From contig NZ_CP038498.1 of NCBI RefSeq assembly GCF_012427845.1, positions 806,001 through 870,000 of the forward strand: a stretch of 64,000 nt of DNA, read 5' to 3'. This stretch comes from Pectobacterium punjabense. GTDB lineage: Bacteria > Pseudomonadota > Gammaproteobacteria > Enterobacterales > Enterobacteriaceae. Made by a program: the position numbers and the translations under genes. Below, piece by piece: positions 1 through 9,321 of the stretch; positions within the stretch are counted from its first letter, which is position 1; each line of letters starts with the position of its first letter. The notes beneath the pieces are model-generated. The model was not told the origin of the DNA. It ran no database searches and saw only the letters and a list, made by a program, of their open reading frames with translations.

Positions 1-55
1 ACCACACTCTCCTGACGCGAATGCCCAGCGACGGACGTTTATCGGGAAAATCGCA

Positions 56-664
56 TTATAGCAACCATCCCTTGGCTTTGGCGTCTTCCAGATGCTGCTT
101 CAGGTATTGCCACAGTTCCGGGTTGATATCGGCGATGAATTCGGCGCGGTCGAGAACCTGTTCCAGACGGATACCGTTTTCTACCCAGCTTTGACCACCG
201 TTGTACAGATTCATCAGCATCGGCATGACGCGATCGAGCATCAGGGCGAACTGGGCGCTGGGCGTTTCATTCGCTTCGTATTCTTCCCACAGATCGTGGA
301 ATTGCTGGCGCTGTGGCTCTGGCAGCAGGCCGAAAATACGCGCTGCGGCAGCGACTTCCTGGTCGTGAATCGCGAGACGTGCGGAAAGATCGTAAACGAG
401 CACATCGCCCGCATCGATTTCGACGATATCGTGAATCAACGCCATTTGGATTACGCGCTGAATATCCACACCTTCACTCGCGTAGGGGGCCAGCGCCATC
501 GCGGCGACGGCAAAATGCCAGCTGTGTTCGGCTGAATCTTCGTGGCGTTCGCTGGCGATAATCTTGGTGCGGCGCTGTACGCTTTTTAATTTATCGATTT
601 CTATCAGAAAGCCGAAGACATCGGTCATGGAACCGAAATTCAGAGTAGATGGGGAAGATGACAT
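56..664 (-). CDS. HD-domain 5'-nucleotidase-like phosphohydrolase
   Basis: Soluble metal-dependent phosphohydrolase of about 202 residues. The HD signature is visible: an EDSAEHSW segment near residue 50, ALIHDIVEIDAGD near residue 80, and a further LMLDR aspartate downstream. The pattern fits the HDDC2-like HD family (deoxynucleoside monophosphate phosphatases) better than E. coli YfbR, whose flanks differ. I start it at 664; an in-frame upstream start at 718 adds 18 residues unlike the family, and a shorter start at MTDVFGFL is also possible. The substrate is inferred from the family only. It is transcribed away from trhA. Confidence 0.8.
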   Translation of the reverse strand: MSSSPSTLNFGSMTDVFGFLIEIDKLKSVQRRTKIIASERHEDSAEHSWHFAVAAMALAPYASEGVDIQRVIQMALIHDIVEIDAGDVLVYDLSARLAIHDQEVAAAARIFGLLPEPQRQQFHDLWEEYEANETPSAQFALMLDRVMPMLMNLYNGGQSWVENGIRLEQVLDRAEFIADINPELWQYLKQHLEDAKAKGWLL

Positions 665-718
665 GAAAAGCGTACCTCTTGCAGTGAAAACGATGCGTGA
701 CAAAGTCGTGCATGACAA

Positions 719-1071
719 AGTTATGCAATAAGACCAGAGGAAGGCACTGTGGGCGTTAGAACCGGGTGACCGTTAACGCGAATAACCGGTAAGAACGGCA
801 GAGCCCTTCAAAAAACAGGGAGATATCGAAGTCGGTCATTGTAGGGGATGTCGTCTGAGATTGACATGCATGATTGCAGGTTAAATCAGAGAGAAACTGG
901 GAGGAGGCATGAGGATAATTATTTTAGCTTACACGTGTACACTGAAACTATTCTCAGTTAATCTGCTCAAAGGTTAAACACCTCTGTCTGCGTCAGTCCG
1001 CTCAAGAGTGCGAAAAGCGGGGCAGATCATGTCAGAACACTCTCTATTGAAAAATACTGCGGAACCTATTG
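719..1071. other. intergenic region upstream of trhA
   Basis: About 350 bases between two divergently transcribed genes. Besides the expected promoters I see no convincing gene, RNA or repeat. A short frame running into trhA (1008-1202) overlaps the trhA start in another phase and looks spurious. Confidence 0.5.
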
Positions 1072-1719
1072 ATGTCAAAAAATGCACAGATGCCGGACTA
1101 CTCGCTGGCAGAGGAAATTGCGAACAGCATCAGCCATGGAATCGGCGTGATTTTCGGGATTGTTGGCCTGGTTTTGCTGCTGGTGCAGGCGGTCAACAAT
1201 GATGCCGGGAGCGTGGCGATTGCCAGCTATAGCCTCTATGGCGGCAGTATTATCCTGCTATTTTTGGCCTCGACGCTGTATCACGCGATCCCTTCTCAGC
1301 GCATTAAACCGTGGCTGAAAAAGTTCGACCACTGTGCCATCTATCTGTTGATTGCCGGAACCTACACGCCTTTTTTGCTGGTGGGGCTGGATTCACCGCT
1401 GGCACATGGCTTGATGGTCGTCATCTGGAGCATGGCGCTGTTGGGCGTGCTCTTCAAACTGGCGTTTGCCCATCGTTTTGAAGTGCTGTCGTTGATTACC
1501 TATCTGGTCATGGGCTGGCTGTCGCTGGTGGTGATTTATCAGATGGTGATGAAACTGTCGGCAGGGAGTGTGACGCTGTTAGCGGTGGGCGGTGTGGTGT
1601 ATACGCTGGGGGTGATTTTCTATGCCTGCAAGCGTATTCCCTATAACCATGCGATTTGGCACGGGTTTGTGTTAGGCGGCAGCGTCTGCCACTTTCTGGC
1701 GATTTATCTTTATATCTAA
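1072..1719 (+). CDS. trhA: PAQR/hemolysin III family membrane protein TrhA
   Basis: Inner-membrane protein of 215 residues with seven predicted membrane segments, the bacterial counterpart of PAQR receptors; E. coli TrhA (YqfA) is linked to membrane energetics homeostasis. Conserved features are the N-terminal [13 protein letters not shown] segment, the ASTLYHAIP motif, the [19 protein letters not shown] segment and the C-terminal [16 protein letters not shown], which supply the histidines of the putative metal site. Sequence and length match E. coli YqfA closely. The start is ATG at 1072; a TTG three bases upstream is in frame but less likely. Confidence 0.93.
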   Translation: MSKNAQMPDYSLAEEIANSISHGIGVIFGIVGLVLLLVQAVNNDAGSVAIASYSLYGGSIILLFLASTLYHAIPSQRIKPWLKKFDHCAIYLLIAGTYTPFLLVGLDSPLAHGLMVVIWSMALLGVLFKLAFAHRFEVLSLITYLVMGWLSLVVIYQMVMKLSAGSVTLLAVGGVVYTLGVIFYACKRIPYNHAIWHGFVLGGSVCHFLAIYLYI

Positions 1720-1773
1720 TCCAGTATAAAGCGCATGAGCCTAAGTGGTTCATGCGCGATGTCATCCGTCGGA

Positions 1774-2775
1774 TTAATCCGTTATTTCATATGGCAGAGG
1801 CTGAACCGTGAGCTGGCTTTCGGCTTCTTCACGCACACGCAGAACGTTCTCTGCGGTGAGATCGTTATTCAGCACCGCCTGTACCCACACGTCACTGTTC
1901 TGCAATTGGCTGGCAGCCAGTACGGTGCCCGTACGGCGCCAATTCTCACCGAGTTGCAGCTCGAGATCGTCTCCCGCCTGCGGCACCCGACTTGCTTTAC
2001 CCGCCAGCCAGTAGAGCGCGCGCTTGTTAGCACCGCGATATTTTGCCCGAGCAACCATTTCTTGACCGGTATAGCACCCTTTGCTGAAGCTAATTCCATT
2101 TAATGCCTGTAAATTAGTCGCTTGCGGGATGAACTGCGCACTGTTTGCGCTGTCAATGATGGGCTGACCTGCCTCAATATCCAACGTCAGCCATTGGCGG
2201 CTGTCATTCAGGCTGACTTTATCGCCGAGCTGTTCAAGTAGCGCAGCGCTTTGCTCTGGAGACAGTACCAGCAAGAAACGCTCTGCGGGATGAGTGAAAT
2301 GCAGTAAGGTGGCTCCTTCGAGCTGCACAACAGGGTGTTCGGCATCGGGAAGTTGGTTGAATACTGAAGCCAGCAGCTCGCGGATACCCGCTCCTGCCGC
2401 GCCCAGCAGCACGGCGTTGTCGTCTGGTGCGATGGTGGTTTTCGAAAAAACGGCGTATTTTTTCAGTTCGCTAAGCTGGGCGTCGCGTAGATTACGGCGT
2501 TCAATGAAAGCAAACCCCTCGCCGTGATGGAACAGACGCAGGTTGCTCCACATTTTTCCTTTCGCGTCGCAGTGGGCGCAAAGGATGTGCCGATCGTCAG
2601 CCAGTGCGCTGACATCTGCGGTGACCTGTCCCTGAAGATATTTGACGGTATCCGGCCCGATCAGCGTGGCTAGCGCCCAGTCATCCAGTGAGATGAGTGT
2701 GGCGGTGAGCTCGGCAGAAGCAAAGGGGGGTTGTGAGGCAAAAGGGCGTTGATGAGCCGTATGTTGATTAACCAT
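1774..2775 (-). CDS. ygfZ: tRNA-modifying protein YgfZ (folate-binding, Fe-S cluster maintenance)
   Basis: Folate-dependent protein that supports Fe-S enzymes such as MiaB; 333 residues, close to the 326 of E. coli. The family hallmark [17 protein letters not shown] lies in the C-terminal third and holds the conserved cysteine. An upstream in-frame start at 2856 would add 27 residues not seen in the family, so I start at 2775. It is divergent from sdhE, as in other enterobacteria. Confidence 0.92.
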   Translation of the reverse strand: MVNQHTAHQRPFASQPPFASAELTATLISLDDWALATLIGPDTVKYLQGQVTADVSALADDRHILCAHCDAKGKMWSNLRLFHHGEGFAFIERRNLRDAQLSELKKYAVFSKTTIAPDDNAVLLGAAGAGIRELLASVFNQLPDAEHPVVQLEGATLLHFTHPAERFLLVLSPEQSAALLEQLGDKVSLNDSRQWLTLDIEAGQPIIDSANSAQFIPQATNLQALNGISFSKGCYTGQEMVARAKYRGANKRALYWLAGKASRVPQAGDDLELQLGENWRRTGTVLAASQLQNSDVWVQAVLNNDLTAENVLRVREEAESQLTVQPLPYEITD

Positions 2776-3010
2776 ATAGTACAATCCTGCGCTAAGGGCG
2801 ATACCCGAATGGCCTAATGGTAAAAGAGCGCTCAGGGTTTGCAAGTGGTTATTCACGCGGTGTTATGACATAGCACATCCTGACGCTGATAAGCGTGCTT
2901 GGCGCGGTGCATGTCAGTAAGTTATGTCAAAATGTTACTATTAGTTGATGTCCGCTACCGGAATCGGAGTACACTAGCGGCAAGCAGCGATAACAAGGTG
3001 GACATGAAAT

Positions 3011-3277
3011 ATGGAAATCGATAATAAATCACGTATTCATTGGGCATGCCGCCGTGGTATGCGCGAACTGGATATCGCCATCATGCCGTTTTTTGAGCAT
3101 GATTATGACACACTTAATGACAGTGATAAGCACACGTTTGTACGCTTGTTACAAAGCGACGACCCTGATTTATTCAATTGGTTGATGAACCACGGTGAGC
3201 CGGAAGACGGAGAGCTGAAACGCATGATTTCCCTTATTCAGACGCGAAATAAAGATCGTGGCCCAGTGGCAATGTGA
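3011..3277 (+). CDS. sdhE: FAD assembly factor SdhE
   Basis: Small (88 aa) cytoplasmic protein needed for covalent flavinylation of succinate dehydrogenase SdhA and fumarate reductase FrdA. The RGxxE motif that contacts the flavoprotein is present as RRGMRELD near residue 14. Length and sequence match E. coli SdhE (YgfY/CptB). The gene overlaps the following ygfX by 20 bases, indicating a two-gene operon. A fair ribosome site (AAGGTGG) precedes the start. Confidence 0.95.
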   Translation: MEIDNKSRIHWACRRGMRELDIAIMPFFEHDYDTLNDSDKHTFVRLLQSDDPDLFNWLMNHGEPEDGELKRMISLIQTRNKDRGPVAM

Positions 3278-3671
3278 CCTTCGCGTTTCCTGGCGCATGC
3301 AACTGTTGTCATTGGTTGTGCATGGCCTATTAGTGTTGCTCATTCTGCTGGCACCGTGGCCGGACGGCTATGCGTGGCTGTGGCTCTGTCTTGTTACAAT
3401 GGTGATGTTTGGTTTTATTCGTAGCCAAAGGAATATCAAATCGCGGCAAGGCTGTATTACTCTGCTTAGCGAAACGACCCTAAACTGGCGGCAGCAGGAG
3501 TGGCAGATTGTCAAACGACCATGGCTTTTAAAAAATGGTGTGTTGTTGGCATTGCAGTCGGCTGATGGGAAAGACAAGCAGCAACTGTGGCTGGCATCGG
3601 ATAGCATGGGCGATGACGAATGGCGCCATTTGCGCCAACTTCTCTTACAGCAGAAACACTGGGCGAGATAA
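3258..3671 (+). CDS. ygfX: inner-membrane protein YgfX (CptA)
   Basis: Small membrane protein (137 aa) with two hydrophobic segments at about residues 15-55, then a soluble tail. YgfX forms the sdhE-ygfX operon and is reported to interact with SdhE and affect pigment production and cell shape; an older view called the pair a toxin-antitoxin system (CptAB). The 20-base overlap with sdhE implies translational coupling. It is less conserved than sdhE, as usual. Confidence 0.88.
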   Translation: MAQWQCDLRVSWRMQLLSLVVHGLLVLLILLAPWPDGYAWLWLCLVTMVMFGFIRSQRNIKSRQGCITLLSETTLNWRQQEWQIVKRPWLLKNGVLLALQSADGKDKQQLWLASDSMGDDEWRHLRQLLLQQKHWAR

Positions 3672-3897
3672 CGGCGCGTTTTGGCGTAGGTATCACGCTT
3701 AGTGTGTAGAAACATCACCACGGTGATTTACGGAAATAATCGCAGCAGGTATCTTACGCCGCTTCGTGAGGATAGGATATCGGCTGTTCCCATCACGGGA
3801 ATGTCGGCTTTCCTTTCTTTTTCCCCCGCGCTATTCGGGGAAATGTTCTTATTCGGCCACCGTCTGGCCGTGCCTTGAAATTTATTGGGTATAACTG

Positions 3898-4833
3898 ATG
3901 ACTAAGCCCGCAGTGCAAAAAAGTGGTCTGCATCCTCGTAATCGCCATCGCGACCGTTATGATTTCCCCGCGCTCAAACAGAGCTATCCTGCGCTAATCC
4001 CGTTTGTGAAGGTGAATGCCTACGGTGATGAGTCAGTGGATTTTGCCAATCCCGAGGCGGTGAAAACGCTGAATCAGGCATTGTTGCAGCACTTTTATCA
4101 GATTGCGCACTGGACGATCCCTGACGGCTTTCTGTGCCCACCGATCCCCGGCCGCGCTGATTATATCCACCATCTGGCCGATTTACTGGCGGAAGATAAC
4201 CGCTCGGTGGTGCCGCGTGATGCATCCGTACTGGATGTCGGTTGCGGTGCCAACTGCGTTTACCCGCTGATTGGGCATCGCGAGTACGGCTGGCGTTTTA
4301 CTGGCAGCGAGATTAACCCGCTGGCGATGAAAGCGGCCAATGAAACGATTGAAGCGAACCCCGGTTTGAATCGGTCGATTCGCCTGCGTCGTCAGAAAAA
4401 CAGCAAAGCGATACTGGCGGGCATTATTCACAAGAACGATACGTTTGATGCCGTTATGTGTAATCCTCCGTTCCATGCTTCCGCTGAAGATGCCCGTCAG
4501 GGAACGCAACGCAAATTGCATAATCTGGGGCTGGATAAACGCTCACCGCTGAATTTTGGCGGCCAGCAGGATGAGCTGTGGTGTGAGGGCGGCGAGTCAG
4601 CTTTCATTGGTCAGATGATCAAAGAGAGCGCCGGTTTTGCCCGCCAGTGCCTGTGGTTTACGTCGCTGGTGTCGCGCAAAGAGAACCTGCCGGAAATTTA
4701 TCGTGCGCTGGAAGCGGTTGACGTGGAAAAGGTCAGAACGATAGATATGGCACAAGGTCAGAAGCAAAGCCGCTTTGTTGCGTGGAGCTTCCTGGATACT
4801 GCCGCCCGTGCCCGCTGGTTACAAAAACGCTAA
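3898..4833 (+). CDS. rlmF: 23S rRNA (adenine1618-N6)-methyltransferase RlmF
   Basis: S-adenosylmethionine-dependent methyltransferase that makes m6A1618 in 23S rRNA. The 311-residue protein has the SAM-binding motif [14 protein letters not shown] near residue 113 and the N6-adenine catalytic motif NPPF (CNPPFHAS) near residue 187. The N-terminal [12 protein letters not shown] segment is typical. Length matches E. coli RlmF (YbiN). It is convergent with the lipoprotein gene, with a strong hairpin between. Confidence 0.95.
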   Translation: MTKPAVQKSGLHPRNRHRDRYDFPALKQSYPALIPFVKVNAYGDESVDFANPEAVKTLNQALLQHFYQIAHWTIPDGFLCPPIPGRADYIHHLADLLAEDNRSVVPRDASVLDVGCGANCVYPLIGHREYGWRFTGSEINPLAMKAANETIEANPGLNRSIRLRRQKNSKAILAGIIHKNDTFDAVMCNPPFHASAEDARQGTQRKLHNLGLDKRSPLNFGGQQDELWCEGGESAFIGQMIKESAGFARQCLWFTSLVSRKENLPEIYRALEAVDVEKVRTIDMAQGQKQSRFVAWSFLDTAARARWLQKR

Positions 4834-4860
4834 GCTATTTCAACTTCTACAAATATCAAT

Positions 4861-4895
4861 GTTCGCGGATACCGGTCACAACGGTATCCGCGAAC
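4861..4895. terminator. strong hairpin between convergent genes
   Basis: Perfect 14-bp inverted repeat (4861-4874 and 4882-4895) with a 7-base loop, between the stops of rlmF and the lipoprotein gene. It can serve both strands. There is no clear U-tract on either side, so it may be an mRNA 3'-end stabiliser rather than a classical intrinsic terminator. Confidence 0.7.
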
Positions 4896-4898
4896 GTG

Positions 4899-5222
4899 TT
4901 ACTCGACGGTAATCGTATCCGGTTCCTGTTGGGTCACTTTCAACGGCGTACCCTGAATCGCTATAAACACCGCTTCTCGTCTGGTCAGGTAGCCTTTGAC
5001 GGGATGTGGCTTAATCGTGCCAGTCAGCGTGGTGTCGGTGATGATGCCACAGCCCGTCGCGTGCGCGATTTGCTGCGCTGTCTCATCAAACCTTGAGAAA
5101 TCGATATCGTAATATTGTGGCACATCGCATTTTCCGCCCAAATTTCTGGCGTATTCCTCTGTACCTGTTTGAGCACAACCGGCAAGCAACAATCCTGTGA
5201 CTGCTATGAGTAACATCTTCAT
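4899..5222 (-). CDS. small lipoprotein with STN-like domain
   Basis: 107-residue protein with a lipoprotein signal peptide ending in LLLAGC (cysteine near residue 18). The remainder (about residues 45-107) resembles the STN domain found at the N-terminus of secretins and TonB receptors: a helix with AHATGCGI, then TLTGTIKPHPVKG and the closing strands. A good ribosome site (AGGAG) precedes the ATG at 5222, so the longer frame to 5309 is not used. It is downstream of fldB on the same strand. Function is unknown; a periplasmic accessory role is inferred. Confidence 0.7.
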   Translation of the reverse strand: MKMLLIAVTGLLLAGCAQTGTEEYARNLGGKCDVPQYYDIDFSRFDETAQQIAHATGCGIITDTTLTGTIKPHPVKGYLTRREAVFIAIQGTPLKVTQQEPDTITVE

Positions 5223-5250
5223 CGTGCTTACTCCTGTTGATACGTACCGT

Positions 5251-5769
5251 TTACAGTAGCGATGCCATTTCCTGTAGGATTTGTTCGCACCACTGTTCCA
5301 GCCGTTCATCGCTGAGGTCGTATTGGTTCACTTCGTCCAACGCGAGTCCGACAAAATGTTTGCCGTCAGCAGACAGCGGTTTCGGGCTGGTGAAGTCGTA
5401 GCCATCGATTGGCCAATACCCAATAAATGTGACACCTAATGGCAGCAGTTGTTCATGCAGCATGCCCAGCGCATCAAGGAACCATTCGCTGTAGCCAAGC
5501 TGATCGCCCATGCCGTAAAGCGCTATCACTTTTCCTTTGAGGTTCAGCGTCGCTAATTGGCCCCAAATGTTCTCCCAGTCTTCCTGAATCTCACCGAAAT
5601 CCCAGGTCGGGATGCCGAGAATCAGCGTACTGTAGTCTTCCATACGTTGAGGTTCGACATCCTTAACGTTGTGCAGATCCACTAATTCTTCGCCCAGAAT
5701 GTCGCGAATTTTTTCCGCTGCCATTTCGGTGTAGCAGGTGCTTGAGCCGTAAAACAGACCGATTTTCAT
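5251..5769 (-). CDS. fldB: flavodoxin FldB
   Basis: Electron-transfer flavodoxin of 172 residues that binds FMN. The phosphate-binding loop [14 protein letters not shown] is at the N-terminus, the [13 protein letters not shown] segment near residue 58 and [11 protein letters not shown] near residue 88 form the isoalloxazine pocket. The Tyr-for-Asn change in the first loop (STCYTE) marks FldB rather than FldA. The start was set at MKIGLF by comparison with E. coli; the upstream extension is not conserved. It lies near xerD, as in E. coli, but with yhjE between. Confidence 0.93.
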   Translation of the reverse strand: MKIGLFYGSSTCYTEMAAEKIRDILGEELVDLHNVKDVEPQRMEDYSTLILGIPTWDFGEIQEDWENIWGQLATLNLKGKVIALYGMGDQLGYSEWFLDALGMLHEQLLPLGVTFIGYWPIDGYDFTSPKPLSADGKHFVGLALDEVNQYDLSDERLEQWCEQILQEMASLL

Positions 5770-5900
5770 ATTCAGTTCTTTATAAACAATTTCTATCAAG
5801 AAGAGCGCGTTCGCTTTAAGTCACAGAGAAGACGTGACAGGCGAATGATGCCGCCGGATGTCGGTATTCTAAAAGGAGAACAGGCGTAAGAAAAGGTGCA

Positions 5901-5920
5901 GTGAGGGCCGTAGCCCTCAC
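5901..5920 (-). terminator. terminator of yhjE
   Basis: Perfect 8-bp stem GTGAGGGC/GCCCTCAC with a 4-base loop just beyond the yhjE stop. On the reverse strand a T-rich stretch follows after about six bases. Confidence 0.6.
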
Positions 5921-5930
5921 GGAAGGGAAA

Positions 5931-7256
5931 TTATCCCAGCGACTGGTGGCGCGTTTCTTTGGTGAGCAGCAGTGCAATCAGCGTCAGTGAGGCCATCGCC
6001 GCCAGATAAACGCCGACATAGAACAGACCGTAGTTGGCCGTCAGCCATGCTGCGATATACGGTGCGACCGATGCGCCCAGAATCGACGAGACGTTATAGG
6101 AGAACGATGCGCCGGTGTAACGCACTTCTGTCGGGAACAGTTCCGGCAGCAGTGCACCCATCGGGCCGAACGTTAGCCCCATGATGCTCAGACCCAGCAC
6201 CAGAAAGCCCATCACCAGCGCCTGATTACCTGAACCGAGCATATAAGGGAACAGCATGGCGAAGACGATCATGAGGCAGGTGATGGCAATCATGGTTTTA
6301 CGGCGGCCGAAGGCATCTGCCAAATACCCTGCTACGGGTACCATCAGGCCAAAGCCGATCACCGCGATCATCAGCATCAACAGGAAGCTGTTGCGCGAGA
6401 AACCAAGCCCTTTCGGCACGGGGGCTGTGCCATACGTCATGGAGTATACGGTCATGATGTAGAACAGCGTGTAGGTTGCCAGCATGATAAAGGTGCCAAG
6501 AATCGTCACTTTCATATGCTTGCTAAGCAGCGTTCCCAGCGGCATGCGCACCTGCTTACCGGCTTTGACCGCTTTGGTAAAGACCGGGGCTTCATGCAGA
6601 GAGATACGAACATACAGACCAACCAGCACCAGCGCGGCGGACGCGACGAACGGCACGCGCCAGCCCCAGGTCATGAACTGCTCTTCCGTCAGCAGCCAGG
6701 ATAACAGCAGGAAGGTGCCGTTAGCGAAGAAGAAGCCAATCGGCGCGCCAAGCTGGGGGAACGACCCATACAGCGCACGTTTATTGGACGGAGCATTTTC
6801 GGTCGCCAGCAGTGCCGCACCGCCCCATTCACCGCCCAGACCCAGCCCCTGACCGAAACGTGCCAGTGCCAGCAAAATAGGGGCAAAAATCCCAATGGTT
6901 TCGTAGGTCGGTAACAGCCCAATCAGAACGGTTGAAATCCCCATGGTCAGCAGAGAAGCGACCAGCGTGACTTTACGTCCGACACGGTCGCCGAAGTGAC
7001 CGAATACTGCCGAACCAATAGGGCGAGCCACAAAGGCAATCGCAAAGGTGGCCAGTGACTGTAGCGTCGCAGCCGTTGGATCGCCTTGCGGGAAGAAAAT
7101 ATGCGGGAAAATCAGCACCGCAGCGGTGGCATAGATATAAAAATCGAAAAATTCGATCGCGGTGCCAATGAGTGACGCAACGATGACCTTATTGCGTGAG
7201 TTTACGGGTGGCGCTTCCGCTTCGGCATCGAGAGTGGGAGTGATGGTGGCTTGCAT
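5931..7256 (-). CDS. yhjE: MFS transporter of the metabolite:H+ symporter family, YhjE-like
   Basis: Twelve-helix inner-membrane transporter of 441 residues, nearly colinear with E. coli YhjE. The MFS loop 2-3 motif GHFGDRVGRK is near residue 90, its repeat ADAFGRRK near residue 310, and the MHS-typical GEWGGAALL lies in helix 5. The substrate of YhjE is not established; related proteins carry shikimate, citrate, proline/betaine or alpha-ketoglutarate. It is a single gene with its own terminator. Confidence 0.9.
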   Translation of the reverse strand: MQATITPTLDAEAEAPPVNSRNKVIVASLIGTAIEFFDFYIYATAAVLIFPHIFFPQGDPTAATLQSLATFAIAFVARPIGSAVFGHFGDRVGRKVTLVASLLTMGISTVLIGLLPTYETIGIFAPILLALARFGQGLGLGGEWGGAALLATENAPSNKRALYGSFPQLGAPIGFFFANGTFLLLSWLLTEEQFMTWGWRVPFVASAALVLVGLYVRISLHEAPVFTKAVKAGKQVRMPLGTLLSKHMKVTILGTFIMLATYTLFYIMTVYSMTYGTAPVPKGLGFSRNSFLLMLMIAVIGFGLMVPVAGYLADAFGRRKTMIAITCLMIVFAMLFPYMLGSGNQALVMGFLVLGLSIMGLTFGPMGALLPELFPTEVRYTGASFSYNVSSILGASVAPYIAAWLTANYGLFYVGVYLAAMASLTLIALLLTKETRHQSLG

Positions 7257-7433
7257 AATGTTTCTTTATTTTAACAACACGAACAGCCATTCTACGCACA
7301 GAAAAATCGGCTTTTCAACGTTGATTAAGTAAGGTCAATACCCATACGAACAAGGCTTCAAGGCACCTGTTCCAGTATACTGTCGATACATAAAATATAA
7401 TGTTATATGACCTTATTTTTGCCGGAGAATGTT

Positions 7434-7553
7434 ATGGTGATGTTGGTATTCACGGAATATGTGAGATCGCGCACAATTCTGTCTGTGCGAGAATATCGCC
7501 TCGATGAAGATGTAAAGTCGTTGCTTCATCGGCATAATATTGCCAATCAGTGA
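7434..7553 (+). CDS. possible 39-residue small protein upstream of xerD
   Basis: ATG at 7434 opens a 39-codon frame preceded by GGAG six bases upstream; its stop (7551-7553) lies next to the GAAGGG ribosome site of xerD. The product is mixed-charge (VREYRLDEDVKSLLHRH near the end) without a signal or membrane segment. I recognise no family. It could be a leader that couples translation to xerD, or chance. Confidence 0.35.
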   Translation: MVMLVFTEYVRSRTILSVREYRLDEDVKSLLHRHNIANQ

Positions 7554-7567
7554 AGAAGGGCACAGCG

Positions 7568-8467
7568 ATGCAAGAACACGATCAGGCGCTTATCGAACAG
7601 TTTCTCGATGCGCTGTGGCTGGAAAGAAATTTGGCCGAAAATACGCTGGCGTCTTATCGGTTGGATCTGCGAACGCTGGCAGAGTGGCTTGCGCATCATA
7701 ACAACGATTTATTGCAGGCACAGTCGCTGGATCTCCAGGCGTTTCTCGCCGATAGGGTTGATGGGGGCTACAAGGCGACCAGCTCGGCTCGTTTGCTGAG
7801 TGCGATGCGTCGCTTCTTTCAGTACCTTTATCGGGAAAAGCTGCGTAGCGACGATCCCAGCGCCGTTCTATCGTCCCCGAAGTTGCCACAGCGTTTACCC
7901 AAAGATCTGAGCGAGGCGCAGGTTGAGGCATTACTCAACGCCCCAAGCATTGAACAGCCGCTGGAATTACGCGATAAAGCCATGCTTGAGGTATTGTATG
8001 CAACGGGGCTGCGTGTTTCCGAGCTGGTCGGTTTGACGATGAGCGATGTCAGCCTGCGGCAAGGCGTGGTACGCGTGCTGGGGAAAGGCAATAAAGAACG
8101 GTTAGTGCCGCTGGGTGAAGAAGCGGTGTATTGGATCGAGTATTATCTGGAACATGGTCGCCCGTGGCTATTGAATGGGCAGACGTTGGATGTCCTGTTT
8201 CCCAGCAATCGCGCACGGCAAATGACGCGCCAGACGTTCTGGCACCGCATCAAGTATTATGCAGTACTGGCGTCCATCGACAGCGAAAAGCTCTCGCCGC
8301 ACGTTCTCCGCCATGCGTTTGCTACCCATTTATTGAACCACGGCGCGGATTTACGGGTCGTACAGATGCTTTTAGGGCACAGCGATCTTTCCACGACGCA
8401 GATTTACACCCATGTTGCGACGGAGCGGCTGAAACAGCTGCATCAGCAGCACCATCCGCGCGCCTAA
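7568..8467 (+). CDS. xerD: site-specific tyrosine recombinase XerD
   Basis: Acts with XerC at dif to resolve chromosome dimers under FtsK control. 299 residues; N-terminal SAM-like DNA-binding domain (about 1-105) and C-terminal catalytic domain. Catalytic residues are visible: Arg in ATGLRVSEL, HxxR in HVLRHAFATHL, His in GHSDLST and Tyr in TQIYTHV. The sequence is very close to E. coli XerD. I start at MQEHD because a GAAGGG site precedes it; a GTG at 7550 is in frame. xerD-dsbC-recJ is the standard gene order. Confidence 0.96.
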   Translation: MQEHDQALIEQFLDALWLERNLAENTLASYRLDLRTLAEWLAHHNNDLLQAQSLDLQAFLADRVDGGYKATSSARLLSAMRRFFQYLYREKLRSDDPSAVLSSPKLPQRLPKDLSEAQVEALLNAPSIEQPLELRDKAMLEVLYATGLRVSELVGLTMSDVSLRQGVVRVLGKGNKERLVPLGEEAVYWIEYYLEHGRPWLLNGQTLDVLFPSNRARQMTRQTFWHRIKYYAVLASIDSEKLSPHVLRHAFATHLLNHGADLRVVQMLLGHSDLSTTQIYTHVATERLKQLHQQHHPRA

Positions 8468-8592
8468 TATAGAGTAAGTAGACAGAGTAACAGGATGTTA
8501 TCTGACTGGCGGGGACTCTCGCCAACCACCTTGGCGTATTGCTACGAGCGGCGTATTCACCATGACGTTGCGACACAAACAGGATTGATGAA

Positions 8593-9309
8593 ATGAAAAA
8601 AGGGTTATTACTGCTTTCTTTACTGGTGGCGACGGCAACCAACTTTGCTCACGCTGACGACGCCGCGATCAAGCAGACGTTGACGCGTCTGGATATGCAG
8701 GGGGCGGAAATTCTGCCTTCGCCAATGGCAGGCATGAAAACCGTTATTACCGAGAGCGGCGTGCTGTACATCAGCGAAGATGGCAAGCATTTGCTGCAAG
8801 GCCCGCTTTACGATGTGAGCGGCACGATGCCGGTCAACACCACCAATCAAATCCTGATCGGCAAGATGGATGCGTTACAGGAGCAGATGATTGTTTATAA
8901 AGCCGCGCAGGAAAAACACGTGATTACCGTTTTCACCGATATCACCTGCGGCTACTGCCACAAACTGCATGAGCAGATGAAAGATTACAACGCCTTGGGC
9001 ATCACCGTGCGCTATCTGGCCTTCCCGCGACAGGGCATGAAATCCCCGGCAGCCAAAGATATGCAGTCCATCTGGTGCGTGGCCGATCGCAATAAAGCGT
9101 TTGATAACGCGATGAAGAGCGAAGCGATCTCGCCAGCAACGTGCAAAACCGATATCGCCGCGCATTACCAACTGGGTATCCAGTTTGGCGTGCAGGGCAC
9201 CCCCGCCATTGTGCTGCAAGACGGTTTGGTTGTACCGGGATATCAAGGGCCGAAAGAGATGTTGGCAATGCTGGAAGCACACAAAGCCTCGAAAAAAACC
9301 GGCGGTTGA
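8593..9309 (+). CDS. dsbC: periplasmic disulfide isomerase DsbC
   Basis: Homodimeric periplasmic protein-disulfide isomerase, kept reduced by DsbD. The 238-residue precursor has a cleavable signal peptide (residues 1-21, ending AHA before DDAA), an N-terminal dimerisation domain and a thioredoxin-fold domain with the CGYC active site near residues 119-122. A second cysteine pair (about 160 and 182) matches the structural disulfide of DsbC. The cis-proline is in QGTPAIV. Confidence 0.95.
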   Translation: MKKGLLLLSLLVATATNFAHADDAAIKQTLTRLDMQGAEILPSPMAGMKTVITESGVLYISEDGKHLLQGPLYDVSGTMPVNTTNQILIGKMDALQEQMIVYKAAQEKHVITVFTDITCGYCHKLHEQMKDYNALGITVRYLAFPRQGMKSPAAKDMQSIWCVADRNKAFDNAMKSEAISPATCKTDIAAHYQLGIQFGVQGTPAIVLQDGLVVPGYQGPKEMLAMLEAHKASKKTGG

Positions 9310-9321
9310 TGCTACGTGAAC

